A DNA stretch of 64,000 nucleotides from contig NMRB01001722.1 in the NCBI GenBank assembly GCA_002633025.1, positions 20,001-84,000 on the forward strand, read 5' to 3'. Made by a program: the position numbers and the translations under genes. Origin of the DNA: Notospermus geniculatus (Eukaryota; Nemertea; Pilidiophora; Heteronemertea; Lineidae). The notes under the pieces were generated by a model. That model saw only the letters and a list, made by a program, of their open reading frames with translations, was not told the DNA's origin and did not search any database. Of this stretch, positions 44,281-55,335 are shown piece after piece (position 1 is the stretch's first letter; each line of letters starts with the position of its first letter).

Positions 44281-44894
44281 AAGCCGCTCTCAAACGTGCG
44301 ACAGTTGGCCTGCGTTTAATTGCGATAGACCATCGCAGGTGTGCTATCGCAAATTAACGCAAACTATCGCAGACCTTGCGATAATATCGCAGACAGTCGC
44401 ATATAATCGCGAAATTTTGGAAATGTTCAAAAAATTAAACCTTGTCGCATACTTACCGCAAATTTGTCGCAAAATATCGCACAATGTCGCAAAATATCGT
44501 TTATAATAGGTATAATTTTTTGTCGCAGATTTGTCGCAAATAACCGCAGACTGCCGCCTTCTTATCGTATATCTCACGTTTATTGGGGATAATTTGCGGT
44601 AAAGTGCGATAAGCTGCGACAATATTGTCGCAAACTGTCGCAGACATTTGCGATAGGAACAGCTTCCCTATATAAAGCGCTGAGATCTCCTGGCGCAGGA
44701 TTGTCGCAGCTATTGTCGCAGATTTTCGTAAACAGCCGCAAGTGAACGCCAAAAAACGCTGATTGTCGTTGAGTTTACGACAATTCTGCGGTACTTCTGC
44801 GACACCTCTACGACACTCCTGCCACAAATCTGCGATAATTTCTGCGATTGTTTGCGTAACGTAAAAAATACAATCGCACGTGTGAGAGCAGGTT
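44281..44894. mobile_element. TCGCA-rich MITE, copy 2 (inverted)
   Basis: The same ends as copy 1 (AAGCCGCTCTCAAACGTGCG / cgcacgtgtgagagcaggtt), with the interior in opposite orientation: the aaaaacgctgattgtcgttg block at about 44753 is the reverse complement of 43873-43893. It is about 120 bp longer than copy 1. Confidence 0.7.
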
Positions 44895-45064
44895 TACGAT
44901 TTCTCCGTCTACAGAAGCCGCCTGCTCCACGATGAGCGCACACATTCTCATATTTGTGACCTATTTGATTTTTACCTGACAATGTAACAATTATGTGACC
45001 TGACCATCCTGCCTCCACCTGATGCCGTCTGTTCCGTCGAAGCGCAGGCAATCGTATGTGCCAA

Positions 45065-45362
45065 GTGACATCAGCATTAGATTTTTCCGTCAGCGCCAAA
45101 GTCATAGTATTATTGGCCCTGATTAGTGTGTGGTAAAATGGAGGCCATCTCAAGCTACTCATGTTCCTCACTTGAACGGGGTCTTTTACTTGCCCTTGCA
45201 AAGGCGCAAGGTACAGCGTACCACGGCTTGTTGTCCCATGCGGCGGACGTGAAGAGCCAGGGATGATTATCCTATATGGCCCAGGCTGGATTCAAACAGG
45301 GGACTTGCCGTTTGATAAGCGGACGTGATAACCACTAGGCATTAAAACTCCTCAATCGTGAG
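45065..45362 (-). repeat. tRNA-derived SINE, fullest copy
   Basis: Reverse strand: ATGCCTAGTGGTTATCACG (box A), GTTTGAATCC (box B) about 40 bases later, then aatcatccctggctcttcac, ttgcaagggcaagtaaaaga and gagtagcttgagatggcctc. Parts recur at 10441-10560, 14845-14995, 24421-24500 and 34340-34420. The length is about 300 bp. Confidence 0.78.
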
Positions 45363-46169
45363 TGGCAATCGTAGGTTCGACCTGACATCAGCATTAAAAA
45401 CCACTGTTTAGCTCAGGAGACACATATCTTGGTGCCGCGATACTCACCTATCTAAAGCTATGAGCACTGTGACATGGTTTCGTACTTCCAAACAGATGTA
45501 ATATGGTACATGAAATGGGTAAAAGACAGTATGTGGTAGGATCTGCATGTCGCCTTTAAGGAAAAATATACGGTCACCGTCTATGAGTCTGGCGATGATA
45601 TGACGGAGTGGGAACAAGAAGAAGGAAACTGAAAGGACAGCTGTGTCACAGATGGCCAAACATGATAGAAGGTACATCCCAACAGCCTTAGAGACGTTGA
45701 TCTTGCTAAAGATGACCACATTTAAAGCATTTAAGATAATTCCTAAGAGAGATATGATCCCAATGCCGAACAAGTAGATGTTGTGGGCGAAGACGTTGGA
45801 GGTGCTTGGTTTGCATACCTCGTACCAAGGTGGTTGTCGAGAAGGTGGTCCATCAGAGCCATCGAATAATGTTGTTGTTCCATCCAATGTGAAAGGACAG
45901 GGAGCCAGTCAACTGTGAAAGGACAGAGAGCCAGTCAACTTGCAGCAAGTCTTTTGGAGGCTTTTCGATTTGAAATCGTTCGGGTTTGAAGCAGAGACTG
46001 ACTGTGCGTTCTGAGTGGTCACTAGAACAGTGAGATTTTGCAAACCGGACGAACGAAAACGAAAACAAAATTTGACTTCATTTCCATGAACTATAGAACG
46101 TGACGCAAAATTATCGCCGAAGTTCACATGTTTGGCCGATTTTTTACGCGACCTTGTCATGAAGTGCAT

Positions 46170-46670
46170 AGATTTTTTTCTTCACTTGTCCAATCACTGG
46201 CGGAGTTGCACACACGTTAATGATCCTGAATAAACATAGCATCTAAATAGCATGGTATGTCATATCAGCGAACTCTACTCTTCACGGATGCAGCCACCGA
46301 AAAACAGGAAGTTTTTGCACTGACCGAGATGGCCATGTTCCGACGCCGTCATTGGTATTCTTATTGCGCATGACGTCAATGGCGTAAGTGACGCCGAGTC
46401 TCGCCAGCGAACGAGCTGTAACTCCTGTGGAAATTTACCGCTTCAAACCGCAATTTCCACGTATATAGAGATCCCGAACCACTCTGATTCTTTGCTCAAA
46501 TGTTTGCTTTGATATCCAACTTTGTGAATAGCGGCGTTCTGGCCTTCGGCAACAAAAATGACCCCACGTAATGTGTGTCTATTTTGGACATGTCTCATCC
46601 AGCGATAATTTATGGTAACGCACTATAATGTATTTCACATCGCCTGCTGCAAGAGCATCTTTTTAGCCTA
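46170..46670. other. GPCR1 upstream region, no gene seen
   Basis: It lies 5' of the left GPCR gene. It contains a tgacgtcaatggcg (CRE-like) word at about 46371, but no TATA box or further exon I can support. Confidence 0.35.
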
Positions 46671-46671
46671 C

Positions 46672-46798
46672 GACGTAAGACCGATAGAGTTACAGTGTAC
46701 ATGTATATTACACTTTGAAATTTATCTTTCGTTTCCACTTCGTAGCTACGAAGTGGAAATTTATCAAGATACACCATAACTCTCTCGGTCTTACATGA
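46672..46798. repeat. Foldback element with perfect palindrome
   Basis: Bases 46732-46759 form a perfect 28-bp palindrome (centre gtagctac). Outer arms cgtaagaccgatagagttac and taactctctcggtcttaca are also inverted, so the whole 127 bp folds into one hairpin, typical of a small foldback MITE. Confidence 0.8.
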
Positions 46799-47099
46799 TA
46801 TGTTGAAAGATGCACTGGCAGCAGGGACGTTTGTGGTACGAAGCATCTCCAGAAATACATTAGGTCCTGGAAATGAAGTCGTATTTCGTATTTCTTACTA
46901 CGTATTTCGTCAGATCTGCGGAACCCCCACTAATGAATCGTACCGACTGCCGACGAGACGACAAAGAGATGAAGGAATACTGCCCGTGGAATTCCACTGC
47001 GAGCTATCTAATGTTATCCATGCTTCACAGCAAGCAAAAGAATGGAAACTGACCTTGGCGCCTGTCGTTTCAAGGCACAGTGGAGAATGAGTTACCAGA

Positions 47100-49086
47100 C
47101 ACCTTTGAACAAAATACCAGGATAGTATTGCGATGTGCAACTTTCAAAGGTGTAGGTGTATATTATATTGATCAAAAGTTACTTTAACTAGAGATTTTTG
47201 ACAAAAGCTGAAATCCATTTTTCGAATGAGAACTCTTCTGTAGAATGTTAGCTGGGAGATGATAGACCCGATATTCAAAAGCCCTTTTTATACTAGCCCG
47301 GTTGAAGCCTGCCGAGCACGACCCGAGCTCGGCTCGGAGACCGCCTTGGGATTCATGCGGGACATCTTTAGTAGCCTACCGAGACAAGCTGGATCGACCT
47401 GTTTACATTTTGCAAAATAGTACCGAACCGTGTTCAATCCGGACGGAGCACGGTGAAAATTCTGAGTGTAAATGGGGCTATCGGGACCCTATACTATAGG
47501 TGTCATCCTCATTAGGCAAATGTTAGGGATTGTGATGTACATGTACTTATTACGCCGATCGGCCGGCACGAGAATTCAACTCTGACATGCATTGCAAGTA
47601 AAATACACTAAACATAACCATTTGAGCCCAAATCCGTACGTTGTCGGTGTTGCTACTAGTACCACATGTGATGAAGTCACCGCGCTGATATGAGCCTAAT
47701 GGCTAGCTGCCTATGTGTAGACATTTCCAACAATGACGTCGGTCTACTAGTTCTCCCACATGACCTCCTGACCATTCATGTCCAAGTATCATATAACACT
47801 ACCAAACGCATCCACTCAGACAATTATTTTACTCAAACTTTCCTATCCATGGCCGGCTTGACCAGCGTGCAAGGGGCCACTGAATGTATTAAGCTTCTGA
47901 CGTCATATGGTGAGAACTTTCAGACCGCCATCTTTGTTGGAAGGGTCTATAGGGTCCCTTCAGGAGAGACGAATTGCACAACAGGCTTGGCATCATAAAG
48001 GTTTTCTGCTTTGTCTTTAAGAACGAGAACCAAGAAAAGTGCAAACACCCAACTCAAAGAGTGTACAGCTTCTCTTGGTCTTGTTCCTACAGACATCCTG
48101 CCTGGCAGTGTCACAGCTTTGGAAGGAGGCGTCACAAATATTCATCTTCCTGATGATGAATACATTGTACAGTTCGCTCTTTGCTGAGGGTAACATGACC
48201 GCCGAGGTTCGCACAAAACGTCATGTCGTCCGACCGAGAGGGCGCCAACTGTTTTGCGCGACTCTGCCCCTTTCTTCTCATTACATCCAGACAATAAAGG
48301 TCAATTGGGGGGGGGGGGGGGTAAAATCCTCATACGAACGAAAGATAATGCGTTTTTACAAAAGCTTTTGGGATGAAAATAATCTGTTTTGGTGGTCGAC
48401 AGACGACGTCGAGGCCCATGATGCTCATTTTCGGACCACCCAGCAGACGGCAATCTGGAACCATGCTCATTTTCGGACCGCAACGTCGTAAACTTGAAAG
48501 CTAGTGCGCCATCGGAGGTGCACATGCCGCATCGTAGCATTTGAGAGTTGGGACAAGTGAAATGTATATGTGCCTATCTAGACGATCAACGCTGGTTTTG
48601 CTGCAGTCGCGGTTATTTTTTCTCAATTGAGAGGCCGACGCACTAGTATACAAGCCAGCATGACGACTTGCAATTGTAAAAAAAACCACGAAGTCAAGGA
48701 TCGAATAGTGCAACATATTGTCTGGCCAGCCGAGGCGAAGACGGATGAGTTTTTGGTCGGATGAGTCTTCGGCACAAAGTCGCTGAGTTGTGGGTGACAT
48801 TTTCTGAGCGATTCTTAGTTCCGGCGTAACATTTTGTAGTTATGTCTCCCGTCTGCAGGTGTTCCCTACAATAGAATGACGGGCTACGCCCAAACTGACA
48901 ACAGACGACACACAATAGACGTGTGTCGCCTTTCCCAAACAGTGCAAGAGACGCTGGGCAAGAGTATCAAATTACAAAACAAAAAAATATCGACACCGGT
49001 CTTGGCCTGTCAGAAGGCGAATCATTTCACTGGTAAAGACTTAAAGCCCCTCTTTGTTGAAATTCACGGTAATTTAAAAGTGTTAG
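47100..49086. repeat. Intergenic region with duplicated block
   Basis: 47555-47715 (gcattgcaagtaaaatacac...gctgatatgagcctaat) matches 49350-49510, just downstream of the right GPCR stop, pointing to a local duplication. There is a poly-G run at 48308-48320, and atgctcattttcggacc is repeated at 48421 and 48463. Frames up to 150 aa are not recognised. Confidence 0.6.
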
Positions 49087-49318
49087 AAGAATGCAGATAG
49101 AGATCTCATAGCCTCGTGAAGGCTCCCAAATGGTTGCCTGATACGTAGGCTACTTCAAAGAATCAAGCCCTTAGGGCTAGGCAAGTTTTCAGCACGCATT
49201 GAAAAACCTGCAGGCAGAGCTCTAATGTATTGAGATAGAGTATAGTACATTTTACACTACGTTAACGTAGGCGAACGGAAACACTTTCTGAATTCAATAC
49301 AGTGTGGCCTTAAAGAGG
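49087..49318 (+). repeat. Dispersed repeat, second copy
   Basis: It matches 108-315 with small indels (agatctcatagcct, aatggttgcctgatacgta, ttgaattcaatacagtgtgg). Its class is unknown. Confidence 0.75.
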
Positions 49319-49586
49319 CCCTACAGGCAACCGCCTCATTGGCATTTTGATGTGCTCACACCGATCGGTTGGCATGAGAATATAACTCCGGCATGAATTG
49401 CAAGTAAAATGCACTAAATATTATCATTTGAGCCAAAATCCGTAGGCTGTCAGTTGCTGGTGCCGCCTGGGATGAAGTGACCGCACTGATATGAGCCTAA
49501 TACCTAGCTGCCTATTGGGTCTCATAAAAAACACGAAGTCTCTTCTTAAGAAATTTGCATGCGCTGTCACCGCCCCACGTCCAGTT

Positions 49587-51382
49587 TTAGTTCTTTGTTT
49601 CATTTCCACATAGCTGTTTTCGAAATGAACGGTTTGTAAGTAGATAAATGATGAAGTTCAATGAGGAATCAATGACGACGAGGCAGAGTCCAGCCTTCCT
49701 GGTAAAGTTACTCAGATCGGCTGAGGGAAAGCCCATCATCGCCAGCAGACGATCAAGACAGGAAGGCGTCTCGCAGACGATAAACAACGTGATGATACAA
49801 GCCGCCATGATGGACAACTGACGCTGTGCCACGTTTGTTTTGTCGCTTGAGATGGCCAACGCTGCATTCTTCCTCGCTCCCGCTACTAGAGACGTCACGA
49901 CGCCGATGTTTAGTATAATAAGTAAAATCAGAGGAAGGACGAACAAGACAAAGACATACATGTAACGGTCGACTGTGGGCCCCCACATGCGCCCCTCAAG
50001 CCACGGCAGGCCCTCCGGGTAGCACGGATTCCCTGGGTAAGCTCTGTCGGTCAAGATGGACCAGGCATACCGCCAGACATTACACAATACGGCCAGGATA
50101 ACAAGGAAACCAATTGCTTTCTTGGCGTTCGTCTTGGTCGCGTACGACTTGGCTTTGAGTGGGTAGGTTAGTTGAATAAACCTAAAAAAAAACCAATGGA
50201 AATATAGTGTCCCAGTTTGCCAGTATAGAACTGCCATGACGTTCACAAACCTGCCGACTGTGCACATTAGATCTGATCCTATCCATTAAACGGGGACATT
50301 AAGGGCAAGCTATTCTGCACGACGTAGGGTGTCATTTGGCAGCTTCCAATGGGGAACCAACCCCGTGGTTTATCCTGACAGGTCGGCGTTGCGAGCGGTT
50401 GTACCGAAGCGACGTCATTGACGTCATTTCAGGTGTTGATGTTGAGCCATGAAAAAAATTACCTGTACATTTTTCTACAGGAATAATAACACAGAATGTT
50501 ACTTTCATCGCCATTGTATCTTTCATTTTAAGAAAATAGAATGAGATTAAAATAAAATTTCATCTGCTACACGATGATGTGAGCTTTACTGTCGGGCGAC
50601 CAACACAAATGGTTTATAATTCCTTTCACGCCAGAAATAAATGGAATTACCGTTAGAAAAAAGAAACTTCGGTCGCATCGCTCGCAGCGCTACGTCATGA
50701 CGTTAGTTCTGCCCGTTCCCTATTGGGGCCTTCCCCAGTTGCTCGTGTGTGTCCACAGTTACATGGTGGTTTTTCACCACCACGGCCCTCGATTGATACC
50801 GCATTCAAATACCGGATATCCCCTGGGGGACCCAGTAGGACTATTAAATCTCAAAATTCTCAGTTGTTCTTAATGCTGGCACGTTTCTGTGCGGTGGCGT
50901 AGGCGACCGCTAAGAATTACTGATTACCTGAGGATGCACACATGTTGGAGCCGTCATACTCACCGATCTAGAGCTATGAGCACCGTGAGATGATTTCGTA
51001 CTTCCAAACAGATGTAATATGGTACATGGAACGGATAATACAAAATATGTGGTAAAATCTGCATGTCGCGTTTAAGGAAAAATATACGGTCACCGTCTAT
51101 GAGTCTGGCGATGATATGACGGAGTGGGAACAGGACCAAGGATACCGAAAGGACGGCCAAGTCCAAGATGGCTAAACACGAGAGGAGGTACATCCCTAAA
51201 GCCTTCGTCCTGTTGATCTTATTCAAGATGAACACATTCAAAGCATTTAGGATAATTCCCACGATAGATATGATGCCAATGCCGTACAAGTAGATGTGGT
51301 GGACATAAAATGTAGGGGTGGCTGGCTTACACACTTCGTACCAGGGTGGTTGTGGAGAAGCGGGGAGGTCCGTCACAGCCAT
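49587..51382 (-). CDS. Class A peptide-type GPCR, intact
   Basis: Exon 1 (51382-50964) encodes a short N-terminus, TM1 (IGIISIVGIILNALNVFIL), TM2 (SVSLVLFPLRHIIARLI region) and TM3 ending LIALD-R. The donor GTGAGT (50963) and the acceptor after a T run (AG at 50182-50183) join it in phase to exon 2 (50181-49587) as DRF-IQLTYPL. Exon 2 has TM4 (AIGFLVILAVLCNVW), TM5 (YMYVFVLFVLPLILLIILNIG), a short third loop with SSDKTNVAQRQ, TM6 (MAACIITLFIVCETP) and TM7 (SSLNFIIYLLTNRSFR), then CGNETKN and a stop. The predicted protein is about 340 aa, usual for a peptide receptor such as the FMRFamide-receptor-like group, acting at the plasma membrane through G proteins. The ligand is unknown. It is a close tandem paralogue of the gene at 41904-45887. 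Confidence 0.92.
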
Positions 51383-52078
51383 CGAATAATCAATTTGTCC
51401 TTTCTGTAACGTCGTAATACGACTATTTCGTCTGACATCCGCTGGTCATCAAATGCCTGATGCAGTCCAACAGCTACAACGATCTTTGTCTATTTCCACG
51501 TCCACACCACATTCAATTCACAAAATAAAACCACAACGTGTCACAATCCGGAAAATGTCCTTTAAAAGAAACGTTTCCGATTTCGGACTCGCACCGCCTC
51601 CGATTCCAGACTTCACGTGGATTTAGGTTCTTGTTATATGGAACCTTCAAATGTTCTTCTTTCATATAAGCGTAAAGGGGTCAAACTGCATTAAAAAGAA
51701 CACGATGCATTATGAGTCCGCACTACAATCATTTCCAATGAAAAGGAAACGACGGGTCGGTCGAGATTACGAAAATCTATCCCTTCCCGTCGATGATTCA
51801 AAATATCTATGCAACGGTCAGTGTGACCTGTACTTCCTCCGCTCAGTGCTCACCACTATATCAGTGTCGAATGTTTACTCTTCCGGCATAAATTAGACTC
51901 ATCCAATCAATTGTTATTCGTGGCCAGAAAGGTAACCCAGGTACTTACATAACGCTTCTGCCATACCTTTCTGGCCAAGAATAACAATTGATTGGATGAG
52001 TCTAATTCATACCGGCCAATCCAAAGAAGAAAGCACAAAAATTGACACACAAAGTGGTAAATATCAAGAAGTCAACTT

Positions 52079-52128
52079 CCAGGACTTAGCAAATTTTCGA
52101 CCCCAACCGGGGTCTTCTTCAGGCTGGC
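52079..52128 (-). ncRNA. Hammerhead ribozyme variant (truncated PLE)
   Basis: Minus strand: GCCA, GC, CTGAAGA, A, GACCCC-GGTT-GGGGTC, GAA, AATT, T, predicted cut, GC, bulge, TGGA. The core, stem II and stem I match the 5939-5992 copy. The residue at the cut site is U instead of C, still permitted (A, C or U). Confidence 0.7.
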
Positions 52129-52673
52129 ACTTTTCCACACTAGATTTCAGAAAAGACTGAGCTGAATCCCAAATGTAGATCTAAAATACCCTGTGCAAAC
52201 AGGAGGAGTCAGCAATTAAGGAATGAATAGAGGCCAAGCCCCAAGAATTGGTTGCTAGACCTAATAAAAAAAAGAGTGTCTGTAATTAGTAGAAAACTAA
52301 TTAGGCTGAAAGAAAGTTTAATAACTTATGACATGTGTAATTTAAAATAAACAAGACTGACATGAAGATAAAGTATGACCTGTAAAAATGACATGGAATG
52401 AAGAGAAATGCAGCTAAAGAATAGCGCCTACAAATAAACAGAGTATGGCGTCAGAATAAAATGAATAGATATAGAAAGAAAGACTAGGAGACCGGCAAAA
52501 GCAAATCACTGGCCAATGAACAGAATAGGGGAAGGGAAAAGGCCTTAACCAGAAAGGGACGACACATTCGCCCCTAACTGGAAGAAACATAAAGGGGAGA
52601 AAAGGGAGAGGAGCCAAACTCCAAACTTCCTGACACTAAAGTAGTAAAGGAGAGCTATGGGGTTATCAGAAAC

Positions 52674-53228
52674 TCAGCATCTGGTGTTGAGACCTGAGGG
52701 GGTGATGGTTTTAAGGGTCCACATCCACCGTAACTCTGTTTTGAGGAGGGTCGTCTCATCCGGACATGTCTCCAGTATGGTGAACATCAGGTCCTTGACA
52801 GAATTTCCCGGCAGCTTGAAGTGGGCATAGAGTATTGAGCAGTCACGATCATCCTCTTTCCCTAACCTGATATTGGACTTATGGCTGTTCATCCTTTTAC
52901 GGAAACACATGGTCTGTCCGACGTACTGGTTGATGGTGGTGCATCTGGTACAGGTGATGCAGTAGACAACATTTTTGCTATCACAATCTGTGGGACCCCT
53001 CAGGCGAAGTTGATGGGACCTTCCCGTGGAGGAACTAATGACGTGGGACTGGGTGGGTAAGGAGATGCAGAGTTGACATTTCCGACCCCTCTTAGGTCCT
53101 TTCCGTGAGCATGGGTCACAGATAGGGCTAGCCTGTTGAATGTCCGGGGTAGGGACCTTGGCTCTCACAAGCACATCACGGAGGTTTTTAGGCCTCCGGA
53201 ATGCAATGAGGGTGGCTCTGGGCAGCAT
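52674..53228 (-). pseudogene. PLE GIY-YIG domain fragment
   Basis: This 184-aa frame is equivalent to about the last 180 residues of the intact PLE protein: LIAFRRPKNLRDVLVRAKVP, the CDPC/CQLC cysteine pair, VVYCITCTRC, QYVGQT and ending PSGLNTRC. The RT is missing because the copy is 5'-truncated. A one-base loss in a C run near 53212 gives its apparent start (MLPRAT), which is not a true start. Confidence 0.9.
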
Positions 53229-53264
53229 TCCTTCATTTCTAATTCATACCGGAAGAGTAAACAT

Positions 53265-54230
53265 ACAAGTACGGTCGTCCTGTCGGTGTACGAATCACCA
53301 CAGTGGTTTCGAGTTCGGAACGTTTTTTTTTCTTCTCGTCGTTTCTTTGTCGACCAGAGAAGTAGGTAGCCTAATGACAAATTCCAGGGTCCTGTTTCAT
53401 AAAGTGACTTTAAGCTAATGGTACCATTAACTCAGTGCATTTTCCATTTGGTTAAAGGTACTTCATGATTTCCAATAGAAATGTCTAAGAAGAGGTAAAA
53501 GATTAGTGGAAAATGCTGGTGAATACCTGACGATGTCATTTGAGGCCCAGGGTGAATTACTGTCGACTCATGACCGTGGAAAATTTTTCTAGGTGTCGAA
53601 GAATTGTGGAACTAGTGCTCATCGTACACTAGTACCTGGTCCTACCTACCAGCGCTGCAATCGGACGTGGCTTGGTTGGTAGGACCAGACGCATTGGTCG
53701 TCATTTTGGAGGAATTCTGCGTTATTTGGGAATTTTATGTAAATTTATTCAATTCTCACAATATGCACGTGTCTTCATTTTTATGCAGATAGAATTTATC
53801 TACTTTTGACCCAGGAAATCACCAATCACGAAGGGGATTTCCCATGTTAAAACTAGAAAAGGGTATCAACATAATAGTTCCTATACTTACCACCTGTGCC
53901 ACCACCGGCTAATCAGATGCACGAACGCGCTCGGCACGGCCGATCCTAAACCGGCATCCAGTTCCACCGTGCAGCACGTTAGGAACTGGTGTCGGGGTCC
54001 GCCATTACCGGAAGTGTGGCTGGATTCCCTACCACGACAAACTGGCGCATGCGCAGTACCTACTAGCAACCGAATTTTTCCCCCAGGAGTTCAAAAATGT
54101 GAATCATAGCTGGAACACCAGCAATAAGTTTGGCGATGTAGGCCTAGCAGTAGATAATGTCATTATTGATGATGATATGCCGGTATAGTTGTTGTAGTCC
54201 ATGGCAAAAGCTGAAATAACAGCGTTTTAC
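53265..54230. other. No clear gene; hairpin
   Basis: A hairpin (ccagttcc / ggaactgg) lies at 53958-53986. On the minus strand a GTAAGT splice-donor-like site occurs at about 53885, but no supported exon is attached. A short frame (53887-54069 minus) is not recognised. Confidence 0.35.
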
Positions 54231-54239
54231 CGTAGCCTA

Positions 54240-54457
54240 TCCTGTCACCATGGTCGCCGACACTGCGACAGGCTGACGGGAGAGAGTAACGACGCAATCC
54301 GTACTCTCACAGTCAAACAAAGCCTCAAATTGTGCGGGTATTAGAAATTTAACATGAACAAACTCACATATATGTAACAAAACATCCAAAAAACGGAAAT
54401 TAACAGCCACACTGCCTGATTTTCCCTCCCGAACCATCACTTTTTTGAACGCCGCCA
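54240..54457 (-). CDS. Possible first exon (MAAFKK...), unproven
   Basis: The ATG near 54457 lies in CCAAAATGGCGGCG, which resembles a YY1-type site common at metazoan transcription starts, and opens a frame MAAFKKVMVREGKSGSVAV that can run to a stop at about 54237. A GTGAGT inside the frame, after LLHI, could be a donor for a shorter first exon. I recognise no protein family. The case rests on the start context only. Confidence 0.22.
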
Positions 54458-54839
54458 TTTTGGGGGAATACCGGTTGGTGTACGTCATACAGCATTTTGT
54501 CCAATCAGAATCAACCAATCATCGTCCGAATTTAGAGGGCGACAGTAGTCTCTTAAATCGTCAGATGTAGAGACTACTCTGTGGTCTAGGCCGATCCTAG
54601 CAAACCCAAAAGTCCGATGTAAAATAGTTAGAACCGGGTACCTGTCTACACTCACCGCCGCACTGTCCATCTGTCCAGAATATTAGCCTTTGCACGGTCA
54701 GCGATAGGGGAGTTAGAGCAATGAACGTCGAAACTCTCCTTTGACCAATCCAAATATCGTTTTCATCGAAATGAAACTAGGAAGAGCAACGAAAGGTCTC
54801 CTGGCCAACTGAACAACTTTTAAACTCGTGCTTTGTGGG

Positions 54840-55230
54840 TCGCCAGAATGAAACGTACTCGACAGAGACAAAGAGACCAAGAAATAAGAAACTTATGGCC
54901 GTCTGAAATCGATCATACGTTTCCGTGATTCCATGTATTGTGTTACAACAATGGAAACAAACTGTTGTGCGATCTTCATAAGTATGAAATATGACCTTAC
55001 ATATATGACCTCGGGAGGAGCGATAGAGGAGGAGGTACCCAAACACCTTTCATAACAATATTAGACGCCTGGAGCGAAAAATCTCTACGTGCAACTTTTT
55101 AGGTGGTATTGTAATACGACACAAAATAATTTGATCTGGTGGTCGACTTTTTGACAAAGCTGAATGCCAAATATCTCGTATCAATCCAGTTCATTTGAAT
55201 AAGAACAGTCGTTTCAGAGGAGGGTTGGTG
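54840..55230 (+). repeat. Dispersed repeat, third copy
   Basis: agaatgaaacgtactcgac at 54846 and the gtgcaacttt / gacaaagctgaat blocks that follow match pieces of 345-665 near the window start. Confidence 0.55.
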
Positions 55231-55335
55231 TGAAAAATGTTGGTAATGTTAAAATATACCCTTGTGTTTCATGTTGCAACTCTTTACCACGGCAGATATA
55301 CATTTTGACTTCATGGGAAAGGTTTTGCCGAAGTA

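Larger units (their letters stand above)
41904..45887 (-). pseudogene. Class A peptide-type GPCR, frameshifted
   Basis: Exon 1 (45887-45448) holds a short extracellular N-terminus, TM1 (IGIISLLGIILNALNVVIF), TM2 and TM3 ending VLIALDR. A GTGAGT donor at 45447 and an AG acceptor at 42498-42499 join it to exon 2 (42497-41904) as DRF-IQLTYPL, equivalent to the DRY motif. Exon 2 carries TM4-TM6, then loses one base (between 42082 and 42083, ACGCTTCC where the paralogue has ACGCCTTCC), so the frame turns to ETLPVLIVCWRWL. The TM7 end (SSFNFVIYLVTNRSFR) is intact in the next frame. It is either a recent pseudogene or a base-call error. The receptor type, FMRFamide/neuropeptide-like, is inferred from the TM7 pattern. 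The 2.95-kb intron contains MITEs. Confidence 0.85.
52016..53237 (-). mobile_element. 5'-truncated PLE, 15-bp TSD
   Basis: tctaattcataccgg flanks the fragment perfectly at 52001-52015 and 53238-53252. It contains a pLTR with the ribozyme-like hairpin, the 3' untranslated part and only the GIY-YIG end of the ORF. It is diverged from the 1.8-10-kb dimer, so it is a related but distinct copy. Confidence 0.92.
51871..53264. repeat. Palindromic element split by PLE insertion
   Basis: The left arm (51871-51934: atgtttactcttccgg ... ccagaaaggta) is repeated inverted at 51965-52015 and, after the PLE, at 53253-53264 (aagagtaaacat). Without the PLE and one TSD copy the arms pair over about 65 bp around a loop of about 30 bases. 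Confidence 0.85.

Noticed and set aside
46800-47090. 96-aa plus frame beginning MLKDALAAG
   Set aside because: No recognisable family, no splice or start context, and it begins at the edge of a foldback element.
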